Notes: generated by a model not told the origin, from the letters alone. 64,000 bases of DNA from Alicyclobacillus sp. ALC3 (GCF_028751195.1 NZ_CP066784.1:2604001-2668000); one strand, 5' to 3'; shown: positions 44,835 to 54,137, counted from the first letter of the stretch. Numbers and translations are program-made.

Positions 44835-45872
44835 TCAGCGCTGAGCGGGCTCGACCGATGGTGTAGCAACGGAAGCGGCCCGCGGCACAGAGGTTTCAAT
44901 CTTCTCCAGTACGAAGTTCGGCGTCCGTTCATAGGCTGGCTCCAAGCCATCTGCGACTGGTGGTAACGGGTGAGACCTGAGCCAGTTGCGGAACACGTTG
45001 ACGATGAATTGGTTTACGGCGGGCATGTCGACAGGAACATCGAGCACCGAGTGAGTGGGAAGGCGAGCGCCAGAGAAGTTGGGCCTGCAGTCGGTGTGCT
45101 CCGCAATCTGTTCGGTTACATAGTCGCGATAGGCGACGGACTGACTGAGTCGGTCCATGTCGACGATGAGATCGGCCTGACGAACTGCGTCCATTGTACT
45201 CGTGGCATACACCTGCAAAAAGTACTCATAGAGGAAGTCCAGCCGAACCTCATCGGTATGCAGCGCCTCGCCGGCCTGGCGTTTGAACTCCTGCATGTAC
45301 TCGTGATTACCGGGATTGATTCCGATGCTCCGGTAGACGTTCATGAAGTAGACGTTCTTGGTTTCCTTGTAGATGCTGTACCCGGAATACCACTGCTGAG
45401 CGGGATTTCGCACCAGAACAATGTGATAGGCATCCGGGAAGTTGCGTCGCATCCACTCCAGGCGACCGAGTGAGCGGACGAATCCGAGCACGGGAGTAGT
45501 CCCGCGCGTGCGCGCCAGTCGAAGGAGGTTCTCCAGATACTCACGCTGATGGGGTAGGTCCTCGTTGACAACGTAGTAGTTTTGGAAACTGAACTCCTCT
45601 CGAAACCCGTGAATCCCCTTGCCGTCCCCGTTCAACAGAGCCTCGTATTCCAGAAAGTACGGCTCGGTGTCGCTGTGCCGCGAGTGCCAAGACCTTGGGC
45701 CAAGACCGCGTACCGTCTCCACCGTGATGGCGCTGAGGATTTCCTGAAACGGTTCGGTGAAGCACATGGTATCGCGCAATACCCGGAAGCGATCGAGAAA
45801 GTAGGTGCTCCCCGTGCGCATTCCACTGTGAATAAACACTGGCCGATGGCTGGTATGGTCTCCGCCTGCCAT
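44835..45872 (-). CDS. Sulfotransferase-like P-loop protein, copy 2
   Basis: A 345-residue paralogue of the genes ending at 42160 and 49117. VFIHSGMRTGSTYFL (~12) and HIVLVRNPAQQWYSGY (~150) give the two nucleotide-contact motifs. Conserved aromatic blocks EPYFLEYE and DLIVDMDRLS…AYRDYVT match the paralogues. ATG 45872 follows GAGGTGAAAGGAT. The upstream 5' region is AT-rich. It is probably the first gene of the three-gene minus-strand operon (44835-42160), with a 169-base gap before the GT2-TPR gene. Confidence 0.77.
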   Translation of the reverse strand: MAGGDHTSHRPVFIHSGMRTGSTYFLDRFRVLRDTMCFTEPFQEILSAITVETVRGLGPRSWHSRHSDTEPYFLEYEALLNGDGKGIHGFREEFSFQNYYVVNEDLPHQREYLENLLRLARTRGTTPVLGFVRSLGRLEWMRRNFPDAYHIVLVRNPAQQWYSGYSIYKETKNVYFMNVYRSIGINPGNHEYMQEFKRQAGEALHTDEVRLDFLYEYFLQVYATSTMDAVRQADLIVDMDRLSQSVAYRDYVTEQIAEHTDCRPNFSGARLPTHSVLDVPVDMPAVNQFIVNVFRNWLRSHPLPPVADGLEPAYERTPNFVLEKIETSVPRAASVATPSVEPAQR

Positions 45873-46558
45873 ATCCTTTCACCTCATAAGTCCATGATGA
45901 GTGCACAAATATATTCTACAACTATAGCACGCGGGCGGGCAGCTTGGACACGGATGTGGGATAAACTGGACACGTGAAAGGGGACTCCCTGCCGCCCTGA
46001 GGTCACAGCTGTGTCCGCGCCATTGCTCGCCGGGTACGTGGTCGACATAGCATAGGCATTGTGTGGTTGATTGTCAGTAACTCCGGATGGGCCTGAATTC
46101 AAACGCCCATGCCCGTAAAAAACAGAGGACAAATCAGTCTTTATGATCCGATATCTATATAATCATCCTATTTAGTTGAGTGGTATAATTAGCTGGAGTT
46201 TGATACAAGGGCTTGTCGTGGTGGCAGATGAAGGGGGTCCATACGCGAGCCCGATTCATAATGCTCGCACGGCTAGGCAATCAGATGAATCATGCCAATG
46301 GGATTTCGGAAGACCAGGGCTGTTCGAGCAAGCCCTTCCGTTATGCCAGAACTGCGAGAGGCCCGTATGGGAACTTGAACTACCCTAGAGGCACTTTAAG
46401 AGAACGCTGCGACGAACAGCGGTGTCCAGGTAAACGGCCCCACGGCCGCCCCTGTTCATCATACGGCCCTCGGCAGAGCAGCACCTATGAGCTGCTACAT
46501 AAGGTTCGCGTCCCTACCGTCGGAGCCAAAAATTCAGTTAAAGAAACGAGGGGAACGT
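45873..46558. other. Divergent intergenic region before the S53 protease
   Basis: No gene is supported. TATATAAT (46157-46164) and TATAAT (46184-46189) are good -10 candidates, but no convincing -35 lies 17 bp upstream of either. The protease leader would then be ~370 nt. Overlapping small frames here have no ribosome sites. Confidence 0.4.
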
Positions 46559-48868
46559 ATGGGAGCAAAGTCAAGAAAGTGGCCGTTAGCATTCACTGCG
46601 GCCGTAGCCACGACACTGCCGGTAGCACTACTCGCTGCCGGGCCAACGGCATCTGCGGCCACGCTATTGCCGAGCAAAGATGCGGTGTTGCCGGCATCTG
46701 TCACTCAGCAACTGTCGCAGGTGAAAGCACTTGACCCAAGCCAGAGTTACACGTTCAGTGTCATCCTGCCGTCGAAGAACTGGGCGGGGCTTCAGGCGTT
46801 CGACGCTTCGGCGAGCAATCCGAAGTCCCCCAACTACCGTAAGTTTCTGAGCGCGGCACAGGTTCAGCAACAGTTCGGAGCAGACCCAGCGCTCGTGAAG
46901 AGCACCGAGACACGTCTCCAGAATGCCGGTTTCCAGACGAAGGTCAGCGGTCAAGTGATTCACGTAACAGGCACAGTTGCGCAGGTCAATGCGCTCTTTA
47001 AGACCCAGATGGTCAAGTACAAAACACCAAAGAATGTGTCCATCATCGCGCCGAAAAACGGAGTGGCCAACGTTCCATCTTGGCTACGGCAAGCTGCCAC
47101 ATTTACGGGTCTCGTCGCGACCCCTCCGCAAGTAGGAGCAGTGCACACGGCCCTGCACCAAGTCCGCTATACGACGAAGCAACAACTCGAGCCCACCCCA
47201 GTTGGTGCTACGGCGACTGCCACGAACGGCAAAGGGATGAGCGTAACTGTGAAGCGGGTCACGGTTGGCTTGCGCCTTCCGGGTGAAGCGGTACGATACG
47301 AAATCACAGCTACCCTCAACGGGCAGCCAGATGCCATTTGGCCTTACTATACTGGGGCCGGTGTGGTGAATGTACAGGGGCCTTACGCCGGAGCGGACCC
47401 AACATGGAACTGGTATCCGAGCACGGAAACGAACAAGATTCTGTTTGACTACACCCTGTCACAGACGCAAACGGTCAGTTTGGCCATCACGGTGCAGGAC
47501 GTAAGCGGCAACAAGACCACAATTCAACTTCCCGCCGCCACGTTCTTTGGGCCGGCAGCGAAGACGACGCGAGCGAGTTCGCTGTTCGGACCCACTGATA
47601 CCAAAACTATCGTTGCTCCTTGGAATCCAGCGAGCAACAATGTGAACGTAGCGATGAACGCAACACAATTGGCGGGGCAGGAAGCGGCTACTGCGTCAGG
47701 AGACGGTACGTACCAGATGTACAATCCAACCACCGGTCAAACGGAGACCTATCACAAAGGTGCACCGACAATTGGTATCTACACAGCAGGCGGTATCGGC
47801 ACCTCGTCGTCCAATATCTCATTCGCGGCCACAGAAAACGACGCCAACCTGTTCGCTAAGCAGTTCCACCTTACGCCAGAAACTTTCCACACCGCGTACG
47901 TCGGGCCCCACTCCTACTACCAAAACACCTACGGTGGCATTCAAGGGGAAATGAGTCTAGACCTGCAGATGGTGGAAAGCAGCGCGCCAGGTGCAAACAT
48001 TGATGTCTATTCCGCTGCCGCCATGCCGAACGCCCTGAACCAGGTGGTTCAACAGGACGCGGTCAGCGTCTTTAGCCTGAGCTATGGCGTCGGTGAGCAG
48101 GTCATTAACCAACTTTCTCCCGGCTATTATCAATCGTGGAATCAGCTCGCCGCAGAGGCCAACGCTGAGGGCATCACGATCAGCGTTTCCGCGGGCGACA
48201 GCGGTGCGTACAGTGGTGCGCAACTCCTGGGTTACTATGGCGTCACACCCTCTGTGGCGTTGGCCGCACAACCAAGCTTCCCTGCGGACAGTGGGTACGT
48301 GACGTCGCTTGGCGGCACAGAAAACAGCGTGGGCGTCAACGGACACGTCACGCAATCAGCCTTGTGGGGCGGCAATCTCGGTGCCGAGATCTCGCACTCT
48401 GACCTGCTGAGCTATCTCGAGTCGGGCAACATGATGGGTAGCGGGGGCATCAGCACGTTCAACACGGCGCCATGGTACGAAATGCTGATGAACAGGAACC
48501 TACCGGGCGCTATAAGTCCCGACGTATCCCTGCCAGCGTCAGTCATCACGCCAGGATATTTCGGCTACTTCAACGGCGTCCCCAATCTTTCAGGAGGCAC
48601 GAGCGCGTCGGCACCGCTGTTCGCGGGCTACATGGGCGACATAGCGGGTCATTACGGCAGGGTGGGCAATGTGAACCCTGCACTCTACCTACTTGCGGCC
48701 AACGAATCGCCGTGGATGCCGTTCGGAAACGTCACAGCGCCAGTGGCCTTCGGCAATAACGGAGCCTATAGCGTCACGCGTGCCGACAACGCAGCGACAG
48801 GGCTAGGTCAGTTCCAACCAGATGCTTTCTCCAGCCAGCTGCTGGGAGCCGGGGGTTTCTTTCGATGA
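46559..48868 (+). CDS. S53 family (sedolisin/kumamolisin-like) secreted protease
   Basis: 769 residues. A signal peptide (~1-35) is followed by a pro-kumamolisin activation domain (~40-215, with SPNYRKFLSAAQVQQQFG). An inserted Ig-like segment (~225-330) and a long Ser/Thr region lead to the catalytic domain (~400-769). The catalytic Glu and Asp lie in GEMSLDLQMV, the oxyanion Asp in SVSAGDSGA and the nucleophile Ser in GGTSASAPLFAG. TGLGQF near the end is the usual calcium-site region. Such enzymes cleave proteins at acidic pH outside the cell. ATG 46559 has GAGGGGAA ahead. Confidence 0.92.
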   Translation: MGAKSRKWPLAFTAAVATTLPVALLAAGPTASAATLLPSKDAVLPASVTQQLSQVKALDPSQSYTFSVILPSKNWAGLQAFDASASNPKSPNYRKFLSAAQVQQQFGADPALVKSTETRLQNAGFQTKVSGQVIHVTGTVAQVNALFKTQMVKYKTPKNVSIIAPKNGVANVPSWLRQAATFTGLVATPPQVGAVHTALHQVRYTTKQQLEPTPVGATATATNGKGMSVTVKRVTVGLRLPGEAVRYEITATLNGQPDAIWPYYTGAGVVNVQGPYAGADPTWNWYPSTETNKILFDYTLSQTQTVSLAITVQDVSGNKTTIQLPAATFFGPAAKTTRASSLFGPTDTKTIVAPWNPASNNVNVAMNATQLAGQEAATASGDGTYQMYNPTTGQTETYHKGAPTIGIYTAGGIGTSSSNISFAATENDANLFAKQFHLTPETFHTAYVGPHSYYQNTYGGIQGEMSLDLQMVESSAPGANIDVYSAAAMPNALNQVVQQDAVSVFSLSYGVGEQVINQLSPGYYQSWNQLAAEANAEGITISVSAGDSGAYSGAQLLGYYGVTPSVALAAQPSFPADSGYVTSLGGTENSVGVNGHVTQSALWGGNLGAEISHSDLLSYLESGNMMGSGGISTFNTAPWYEMLMNRNLPGAISPDVSLPASVITPGYFGYFNGVPNLSGGTSASAPLFAGYMGDIAGHYGRVGNVNPALYLLAANESPWMPFGNVTAPVAFGNNGAYSVTRADNAATGLGQFQPDAFSSQLLGAGGFFR

Positions 48869-48896
48869 GGTAGGACACTCCCTGCAATCTAACAAG

Positions 48897-48935
48897 AAGG
48901 AAGGCCCGCACAGCAGTGCGGGCCTTCCTTCGCAG
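48897..48935 (+). terminator. Terminator of the S53 protease gene
   Basis: AAGGAAGGCCCGCA (48897-48910) pairs perfectly with TGCGGGCCTTCCTT (48917-48930). The A-rich left arm allows it to work in both directions between the convergent genes. Confidence 0.88.
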
Positions 48936-49116
48936 ATAACAACAGAATTCAACATTGGGAGACCTGTCAAACGCAGGTTCCCTAAAAGGCACCGCGAGGC
49001 ACACTCAGAAAACTAGACCCCGTTGGTTGACGGTCCTCGCATCGTCTGCCCGAAGATGGAAGGCTTTTAGCTGAGAACGCGAGGCTACGGTAACGTCAAA
49101 ATCCCCTCTGGTGCAG

Positions 49117-50145
49117 TCAGTTCTGGGCAACAGCCTTTTCCGCGGGTACGATCTGCCGCAACGGTGCCACTGACAAATCCAACTTTTCCAACACGGAATT
49201 GGGATGGTATTCGTAACCCCGGCTGGCCGACTGTTCAACAACAGGGAGGGGGTGCCGCCGGAGCCACTGCCGGATTGAACTGGAAACAAACGAATTGATA
49301 CGGTAGAAGTCAATCGGGATGTCTCCAGGGTTGTGGTTAGAGACGCGGCTGTCTGAGAAGTCCACCTGCTGTCCAGACTGCGCGCGTATTGTCTCAGTAA
49401 TATAATCGCGATATGCGGGAGATGATGACAGGCGGTCAATATCCACGACGAGATCGGCGTGAGGAACAGCTGAGCAGGTGCTCCAGGCGTAAACATGCGC
49501 GAAAATTTCGTACAGGCGGTCGATGCGAATATCCGTAGCTTCGAGGGACTCCTTGAAGGCGTCTCTAACCTCCGCCAAGTACTCACTGTCCCCAGGCGAC
49601 AACATCATTCTTCGGTATGAGTTCACGAAGTACGCATTCTTCTGCTCAGTGTACATGGAGTAACTCGATATCCACTGCTGGACCGGATTGCGAATCAACA
49701 CCAAGTGATACGCATCGGGGAAATTCCTCTTTAGCCACTCTACACGTCCCAAGGAGGCGCAAAACCCAAGTACAGGTACACGTCCGTCCTGTTCAGCGAG
49801 ATCGAGTAGCCCCTTAAGATAGCTTCTCTGCTCCGGCAAGTCGTCGTTGACGCGAAAGAAATTGTCGAAGGTGAATTCAGGCCGAAATCCGCGGATTCCC
49901 GGAGCACTTGGGTCTAGTAACGGCTCATACTCCGCATAATATGGGTCTGTGGCGCTGTGCCCCGAATTCCAATATGCCGGTCCCAGCCCCCTCAACAACT
50001 GCGCGTTCATCTGTGCAAGCACTTCGTTAAAAGGTTCTGTGAAGGCCATGGCCGTCGGTAATACTCGAAAGCGATGAAGAAGATAAGTGCTCCCGGTCCG
50101 CATCCCACTGTGAATAAAAAGAGCACGACTCGACACGTGAGTCAC
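49117..50145 (-). CDS. Sulfotransferase-like P-loop protein, copy 3
   Basis: A protein of ~342 residues and the third paralogue. ALFIHSGMRTGSTYLLHRFR (~residue 7) and LVLIRNPVQQWISSYSMY (~145) are the two nucleotide-contact motifs; ADLVVDIDRLSSSPAYRDYI matches copies 1 and 2. It is separated from the other two by the S53 protease, so the set arose by dispersed as well as local duplication. GTG 50145 lies just after AGAGGGGTAGAG; an upstream in-frame start at 50223 would add residues without homology. Confidence 0.77.
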   Translation of the reverse strand: MTHVSSRALFIHSGMRTGSTYLLHRFRVLPTAMAFTEPFNEVLAQMNAQLLRGLGPAYWNSGHSATDPYYAEYEPLLDPSAPGIRGFRPEFTFDNFFRVNDDLPEQRSYLKGLLDLAEQDGRVPVLGFCASLGRVEWLKRNFPDAYHLVLIRNPVQQWISSYSMYTEQKNAYFVNSYRRMMLSPGDSEYLAEVRDAFKESLEATDIRIDRLYEIFAHVYAWSTCSAVPHADLVVDIDRLSSSPAYRDYITETIRAQSGQQVDFSDSRVSNHNPGDIPIDFYRINSFVSSSIRQWLRRHPLPVVEQSASRGYEYHPNSVLEKLDLSVAPLRQIVPAEKAVAQN

Positions 50146-50483
50146 CTCTACCCCTCTGATCAACTGTGCCCAAAGTATAGCATGCTGGACTGCACTTGGA
50201 CAGACTTCGGAACCTTCTTGCAATAGACCTGACTACGACACTGAAATCGAGAGTCGTCAGTCACGACGAACACTGTTGAGCCGTCGCCTCTCTCATTTTC
50301 CGGTCAACGTGGTAGACTCAACTTTCTTTCTGCGCAGGTTGAGTTATGAGAGGAATTCTGCAACGGAAGTTTTTTCGGAGGTAGTTTTCAGACAGCTGAG
50401 TGAGTTCTGACAACACCCCCAATACGACCAACCCGACGGCCCTAAGGACGGTGTCTACAGGAAAACATGGGCGGGGCTCATAA
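50146..50483. other. Gene-free stretch upstream of copy 3
   Basis: It presumably contains the promoter of the minus-strand sulfotransferase-like gene. No clear element or repeat is recognised. Confidence 0.35.
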
Positions 50484-50870
50484 ATCCTCAAAACAAGGAA
50501 TCAGAACAGGCTGAAGAACTACATTCAGCCAACCGTCACGCCAGGCAATAGAAATTATCGGGAATTCATGACGACGAGTCAATTTGCTCGGGTCTACGGA
50601 CAGTCGCCACTACCTGAAAAGAACCCGAGGGTCCCATCCTATATCGCTAACTCAATTTTGGCCGTACTTGGACTGACTAACTATGCGCCGTTTATGCGTT
50701 CTGGAAGGCTTACGGCATTACCACAAAACCCAATCGCATCACAACCGTCAATGTGGATGGCGGCGCGGGCGTAGCCGTCGACCCGTCGCAGGGACGAGGT
50801 TTATACCTATTTTGCCCTTGTAATCTTTGGATAACTGGATTAAAGTGTAAGTGCGCAAACATACGAAGAT
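50484..50870 (+). pseudogene. Remnant of a second S53 protease (prodomain fragment)
   Basis: In one frame 50499-50700 reads LKNYIQPTVTPGNRNYREF then MTTSQFARVYGQ and IANSILAVLGLTNY. This is a typical pro-kumamolisin activation domain. Near 50700 the match shifts frame and continues as AYGITTKPNRITTVNVDGG and VAVDPSQG, which resembles the start of an S53 catalytic domain, then stops before a group II intron scar. Start codon, signal peptide and catalytic residues are absent, so the gene is dead. Confidence 0.65.
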
Positions 50871-51045
50871 AAATTAGAGTCTTGTCGGCATCGATGGAAC
50901 GCCGCATGCGGTGAAAGCCGCACGTGCGGTGTAGACCGGTCGAAATCCCGGGTTCAGGGCTACAAACAGGTAAATCGGCCCACTGTGGGATAGACACGGA
51001 ATGGGAGTCCAGTTTCAAGGAATGAGTATCAAGTTTTATGGAATC
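50871..51045 (+). mobile_element. Group II intron domain V scar (second copy)
   Basis: 50897-50932 reads GGAACGCCGCATGCGG, the GAAA-type loop, then CCGCACGTGCGGTGT. This is the same domain V as at 39039, with compensatory changes in one stem pair (TA/TA to CA/TG at matching positions). CATCGATGGAACGCC precedes and GTAGACCGG follows in both copies. Only domain V and perhaps VI remain. The flanks are a dead protease (5') and a truncated propeller gene (3'). Confidence 0.65.
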
Positions 51046-51101
51046 GAAGCAATGTTGGAAGTGTCTGGGTAAGTCAGTCTGTTCATCTGTCAGGTACAGT
51101 T

Positions 51102-52157
51102 GTGACCGCTCACGGCGTGGTTGATGCCAATGCAACGCTGACAATCAACTCGAATGACGCTACTTTAAACAGTCAGACTGTTCAGACGAACGGGAGTGGT
51201 CAGTTTCAACTGAGCTATACGCCGACTGCGACGTCGCCTACAAATGTGCTGATGACTCTGACAGGAAAAGGCGTAGCTCTTGGGCAAAGCACGAAAATTG
51301 CCGTGTATGGCACTCACATTGCTACTGTGAGGGTCGGGAAGCAGCCAGCAGCTGTTGCGTACGGGGACGGGAATATCTATGTGACGAATGAGGATTCCGG
51401 TACGGTCAGCGTCATTGACGCCAACACGAACAAACTGACGGCCAGCATTCACCTTCCTTTCGGATCGTACCCTGACGCTGTTGCGTACGGGAACGGGCAT
51501 GTCTATGTGACAAATTTCGGTGCAGCCTCGATCAGCGTGATTGACGCGAACACGAACCAGGTGACGGCCACTATTCCTTTAGGACTGTACCCCTTTGGTG
51601 TTGCGTACGGGAACGGAAATGTCTATGCGGCGAATGATGAGAGTCCGGGCACGGTCAGCGTGATTGACGCTAACACGAACCAGGTGACGAGCAGCATTCG
51701 CGTTGGACTGTACCCAACCGCTGTTACGTACGGGAATGGGTATGTCTATGTGGCGAACTATGGCTCAGGCAAGGTCAGCGTGATTGACGCGAGCACGAAC
51801 CAGGTGACGGCCACCATCACTGTCGGATCGTACCCAGCAGGTGCTGCATACGGGAATGGGTATGTCTATGTGGTGAATGCGGGTGCCGACACGGTCAGCG
51901 TGATCGACGCCAGCACGAACAAGGTGGCGGCCACCATTCCAGTCGGCTCAAACCCCGACGGTGTTGCATACGGGAATGGGTATGTCTATGTGGTGAATGG
52001 GGGTTCCAACACGGTCAGCGTGATCGACGCCAGCACGAACAACGTGGTGGCCACCATTCCTACCAGTTCGAACCCTGACGGTGTTGCGTATGAGAACGGG
52101 TATATCTATGTGACGAAATTTAGTTCGAACACGGTCAGCGTATTGAATGTACCCTAA
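51102..52157 (+). CDS. YVTN-type seven-repeat beta-propeller protein, 5'-truncated
   Basis: The open frame runs from about 51042 to 52157 with no signal peptide. It begins with an Ig-like strand set (GSVWVSQSVHLSGTVV upstream of GTG 51102), followed by seven ~42-residue repeats. Each repeat has the form ATIPVGSNPDGVAYGNGYVY then NTVSVIDASTN. Neighbouring repeats are very similar in DNA, so recent expansion or gene conversion is likely. Such propellers are extracellular in relatives. The intron scar directly upstream suggests the 5' exon was lost. Confidence 0.75.
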   Translation: MTAHGVVDANATLTINSNDATLNSQTVQTNGSGQFQLSYTPTATSPTNVLMTLTGKGVALGQSTKIAVYGTHIATVRVGKQPAAVAYGDGNIYVTNEDSGTVSVIDANTNKLTASIHLPFGSYPDAVAYGNGHVYVTNFGAASISVIDANTNQVTATIPLGLYPFGVAYGNGNVYAANDESPGTVSVIDANTNQVTSSIRVGLYPTAVTYGNGYVYVANYGSGKVSVIDASTNQVTATITVGSYPAGAAYGNGYVYVVNAGADTVSVIDASTNKVAATIPVGSNPDGVAYGNGYVYVVNGGSNTVSVIDASTNNVVATIPTSSNPDGVAYENGYIYVTKFSSNTVSVLNVP

Positions 52158-52188
52158 GGAGAACCCCGAGCAAGTTTGCTCCCTGTGT

Positions 52189-52222
52189 GCCATCCGCTGG
52201 TTAATGTAGCGGATGGCTGTTG
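52189..52222 (+). terminator. Terminator of the YVTN propeller gene
   Basis: GCCATCCGCT (52189-52198) pairs with AGCGGATGGC (52208-52217), followed by TGTTGCTTT. Confidence 0.8.
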
Positions 52223-52275
52223 CTTTGATGGGCACGCATAAGACGGCGCCCGCTTCCTGGTGGGAAGCATTGCTG

Positions 52276-52307
52276 AAAACCTGCCCGACATGTGTCGGGC
52301 AGGTTTT
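52276..52307. terminator. Bidirectional terminator between convergent genes
   Basis: AAAACCTGCCCGACA (52276-52290) and TGTCGGGCAGGTTTT (52293-52307) form a perfect 15-bp stem with A and T tracts at the ends, so it can serve the minus-strand beta-helix gene and back up the plus-strand one. Confidence 0.85.
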
Positions 52308-52351
52308 CGGGTGTCATCGTGATCATCCGGGGGCGAATTGAAAGTTATAAG

Positions 52352-53932
52352 TTACTGGGTAATCGACCAGACCACGCCGTCAAAAGAGTTCTTGTAACCA
52401 AGCGCGTTCACAGCCTGGACGAACATGCTCATGGGCAGGTAGGTGGTGTAACCGGTGGAAGTCGGTACAACCAGCCCTCTGCCGACCGCAACCTTCACAC
52501 CGTTGACAAACACAGCCTTGTCGCCTGAACCCAAGTATGTCGGGGCCATCGGCTTGGAAGCGTTCGATGCTTGGAACCACAAGTCCGTACCGTTCCAGCG
52601 GCTTGTGACGCCGGCTTTCTTGGCTAGCTGCTGGAGGACCCAGACGGACACGTAGGTAGTGTGGCCGACGGTAACTTCCGGCAGTGTCCCGACGGGCTGA
52701 CCGTTGATGGCAACTTCGACCGCTGGCGAGAGTCCCACGATGCCAGCCTCGACGCTGCTTGCGAAGCGGTTGCCGGACAAGTGCGTGGTCGGAGCATTCG
52801 TCGCCCAGATGCCGACACCCTCGTTCGAAATCATGTTGTTCGCCACCGTTGTATTCGTCACTGGCAGCACGCCGCCAATCAACGCAATGCCCGTGGGGCG
52901 CCCATCGCCGACACCGCTATCCGCACCGTTCATACTCATCGTGTTTCCGACCACGACGTTGCCATCCACAACGTCGCCCGGCGTGTTGCTGTGAACGATA
53001 ACGCCTGGAATGAAGTTGTTCGTGATGGTGTTGTTGGCGACGATGTTGTCCTTCGCGACGGTGCCTGGGACGTCAGCCGCAACGACGACACCGGCCACAA
53101 TCTTGTTAATCGTATTGCCGACCACTTGGTTGTTCAGGACGCCGCCGCCGGGATTGTACGCCGCGACCACGACACCGCAACCGCCCATATCGTTGTTGAT
53201 GCTGTTGTCGATGACGAGGTTTCCGATGCCAGGCACCGACTGAATCGGCGGTGGACCAGACGGATTGCCGGTCGGCGGGGTGAGGGGCATTGGGGCACCG
53301 GGATCAATCATACCGTAGTCCGTGACAGAAATGCCTCCGTCGGCCATGTTGTTGTCAACGGTGTTGTTCGCTACCACGGAGTATGCTGTGCCGTCGAGCA
53401 AAATCGGTTTATCCTCTTGGATGGCGGTTGTCTTTGTCGTGGCTGGGACGAGCCCGTTGTGGTTGACGACATTGCCCATCACGGTCACGTTCGAGGTGTC
53501 CTTCACCCAGATGCCGTGGTCATTGGCGTTTTCGATTGTGAGCCCAGAAATAACGGTGCCTGCTGCACCGGCACCGTTGACGACGATTCCGTTGGCCAGG
53601 CCTGTTGCGTCTATGACTGTGTTGGCCACGGCGTTCGTTTTGGAACTGTCGGACTCTAGTGTTACATCTTTGGTGATTGTCACAGATTCCTTGTATGTAC
53701 CGGGTTCGACAACGATGGTTGTGGCTGGTGCGGCAACAGCGACTGCGTGGCTAATCGTCTGATACGGGTTTGCCGCGGTACCGGTCCCCATCGTGTCGCT
53801 TCCTGTCGTGCTGACGTAAATCGTTGACGCGTTCGCCGTAGTCGCGGCTTGGGCGGTCACGGTGGACCACAACGGCGTCGACAAGACAGCGGCGGCAGCC
53901 ATGACACTAGTAAAATATCTAATTCTCTTCAA
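52352..53932 (-). CDS. Secreted right-handed beta-helix protein with C-terminal stalk modules
   Basis: 526 residues. A signal peptide (~1-30, STVTAQAATT) is followed by a parallel beta-helix (~35-410) of the pectate-lyase/NosD type with many N-x-[IV]-x-N-N-x-I/M turns and the DUF1565-like start IYVSTTGSDTMGTGTAANP. Two copper-amine-oxidase-N-like modules (~415-465 and ~480-526) come last, with ING/VNG strands and WNG or FDGVVW ends. The same module type opens the S-layer-like protein. No catalytic lyase residues are recognised. TTG 53932 has GGGGGAAGGGA upstream. Confidence 0.8.
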   Translation of the reverse strand: MKRIRYFTSVMAAAAVLSTPLWSTVTAQAATTANASTIYVSTTGSDTMGTGTAANPYQTISHAVAVAAPATTIVVEPGTYKESVTITKDVTLESDSSKTNAVANTVIDATGLANGIVVNGAGAAGTVISGLTIENANDHGIWVKDTSNVTVMGNVVNHNGLVPATTKTTAIQEDKPILLDGTAYSVVANNTVDNNMADGGISVTDYGMIDPGAPMPLTPPTGNPSGPPPIQSVPGIGNLVIDNSINNDMGGCGVVVAAYNPGGGVLNNQVVGNTINKIVAGVVVAADVPGTVAKDNIVANNTITNNFIPGVIVHSNTPGDVVDGNVVVGNTMSMNGADSGVGDGRPTGIALIGGVLPVTNTTVANNMISNEGVGIWATNAPTTHLSGNRFASSVEAGIVGLSPAVEVAINGQPVGTLPEVTVGHTTYVSVWVLQQLAKKAGVTSRWNGTDLWFQASNASKPMAPTYLGSGDKAVFVNGVKVAVGRGLVVPTSTGYTTYLPMSMFVQAVNALGYKNSFDGVVWSITQ

Positions 53933-54073
53933 TACTATCCCTTCCCCCTATAAAATTCTTGCAAATAGAATCATAGGAGTAAATCGGAATAGGGTCAATC
54001 TGCGCACGAATTGGGGGGATTACAGGATGGACCTCGCCGATACCTTGGTTCTTGTGGGAGGAACAAACGTAAA

Positions 54074-54109
54074 GCTGTACCGCACACCAAGAGACGCGTG
54101 CGGTACAGC
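54074..54109 (-). terminator. Terminator of the double-propeller gene
   Basis: GCTGTACCGCAC (54074-54085) and GTGCGGTACAGC (54098-54109) form a perfect 12-bp stem; on the minus strand TTTACGTTTG follows. Confidence 0.85.
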
Positions 54110-54137
54110 CTATATTTAGGGTCTGCAGCTTGCTTGT

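Noticed and set aside
46176..46734. Small frames upstream of the S53 protease
   Set aside because: They overlap each other and the protease signal sequence, and have no ribosome sites or family features.
52661..53659. Plus-strand frame opposite the beta-helix gene
   Set aside because: It is a shadow of the repeat structure of the minus-strand gene and is rich in Val/Asp/His/Arg typical of antisense translation.
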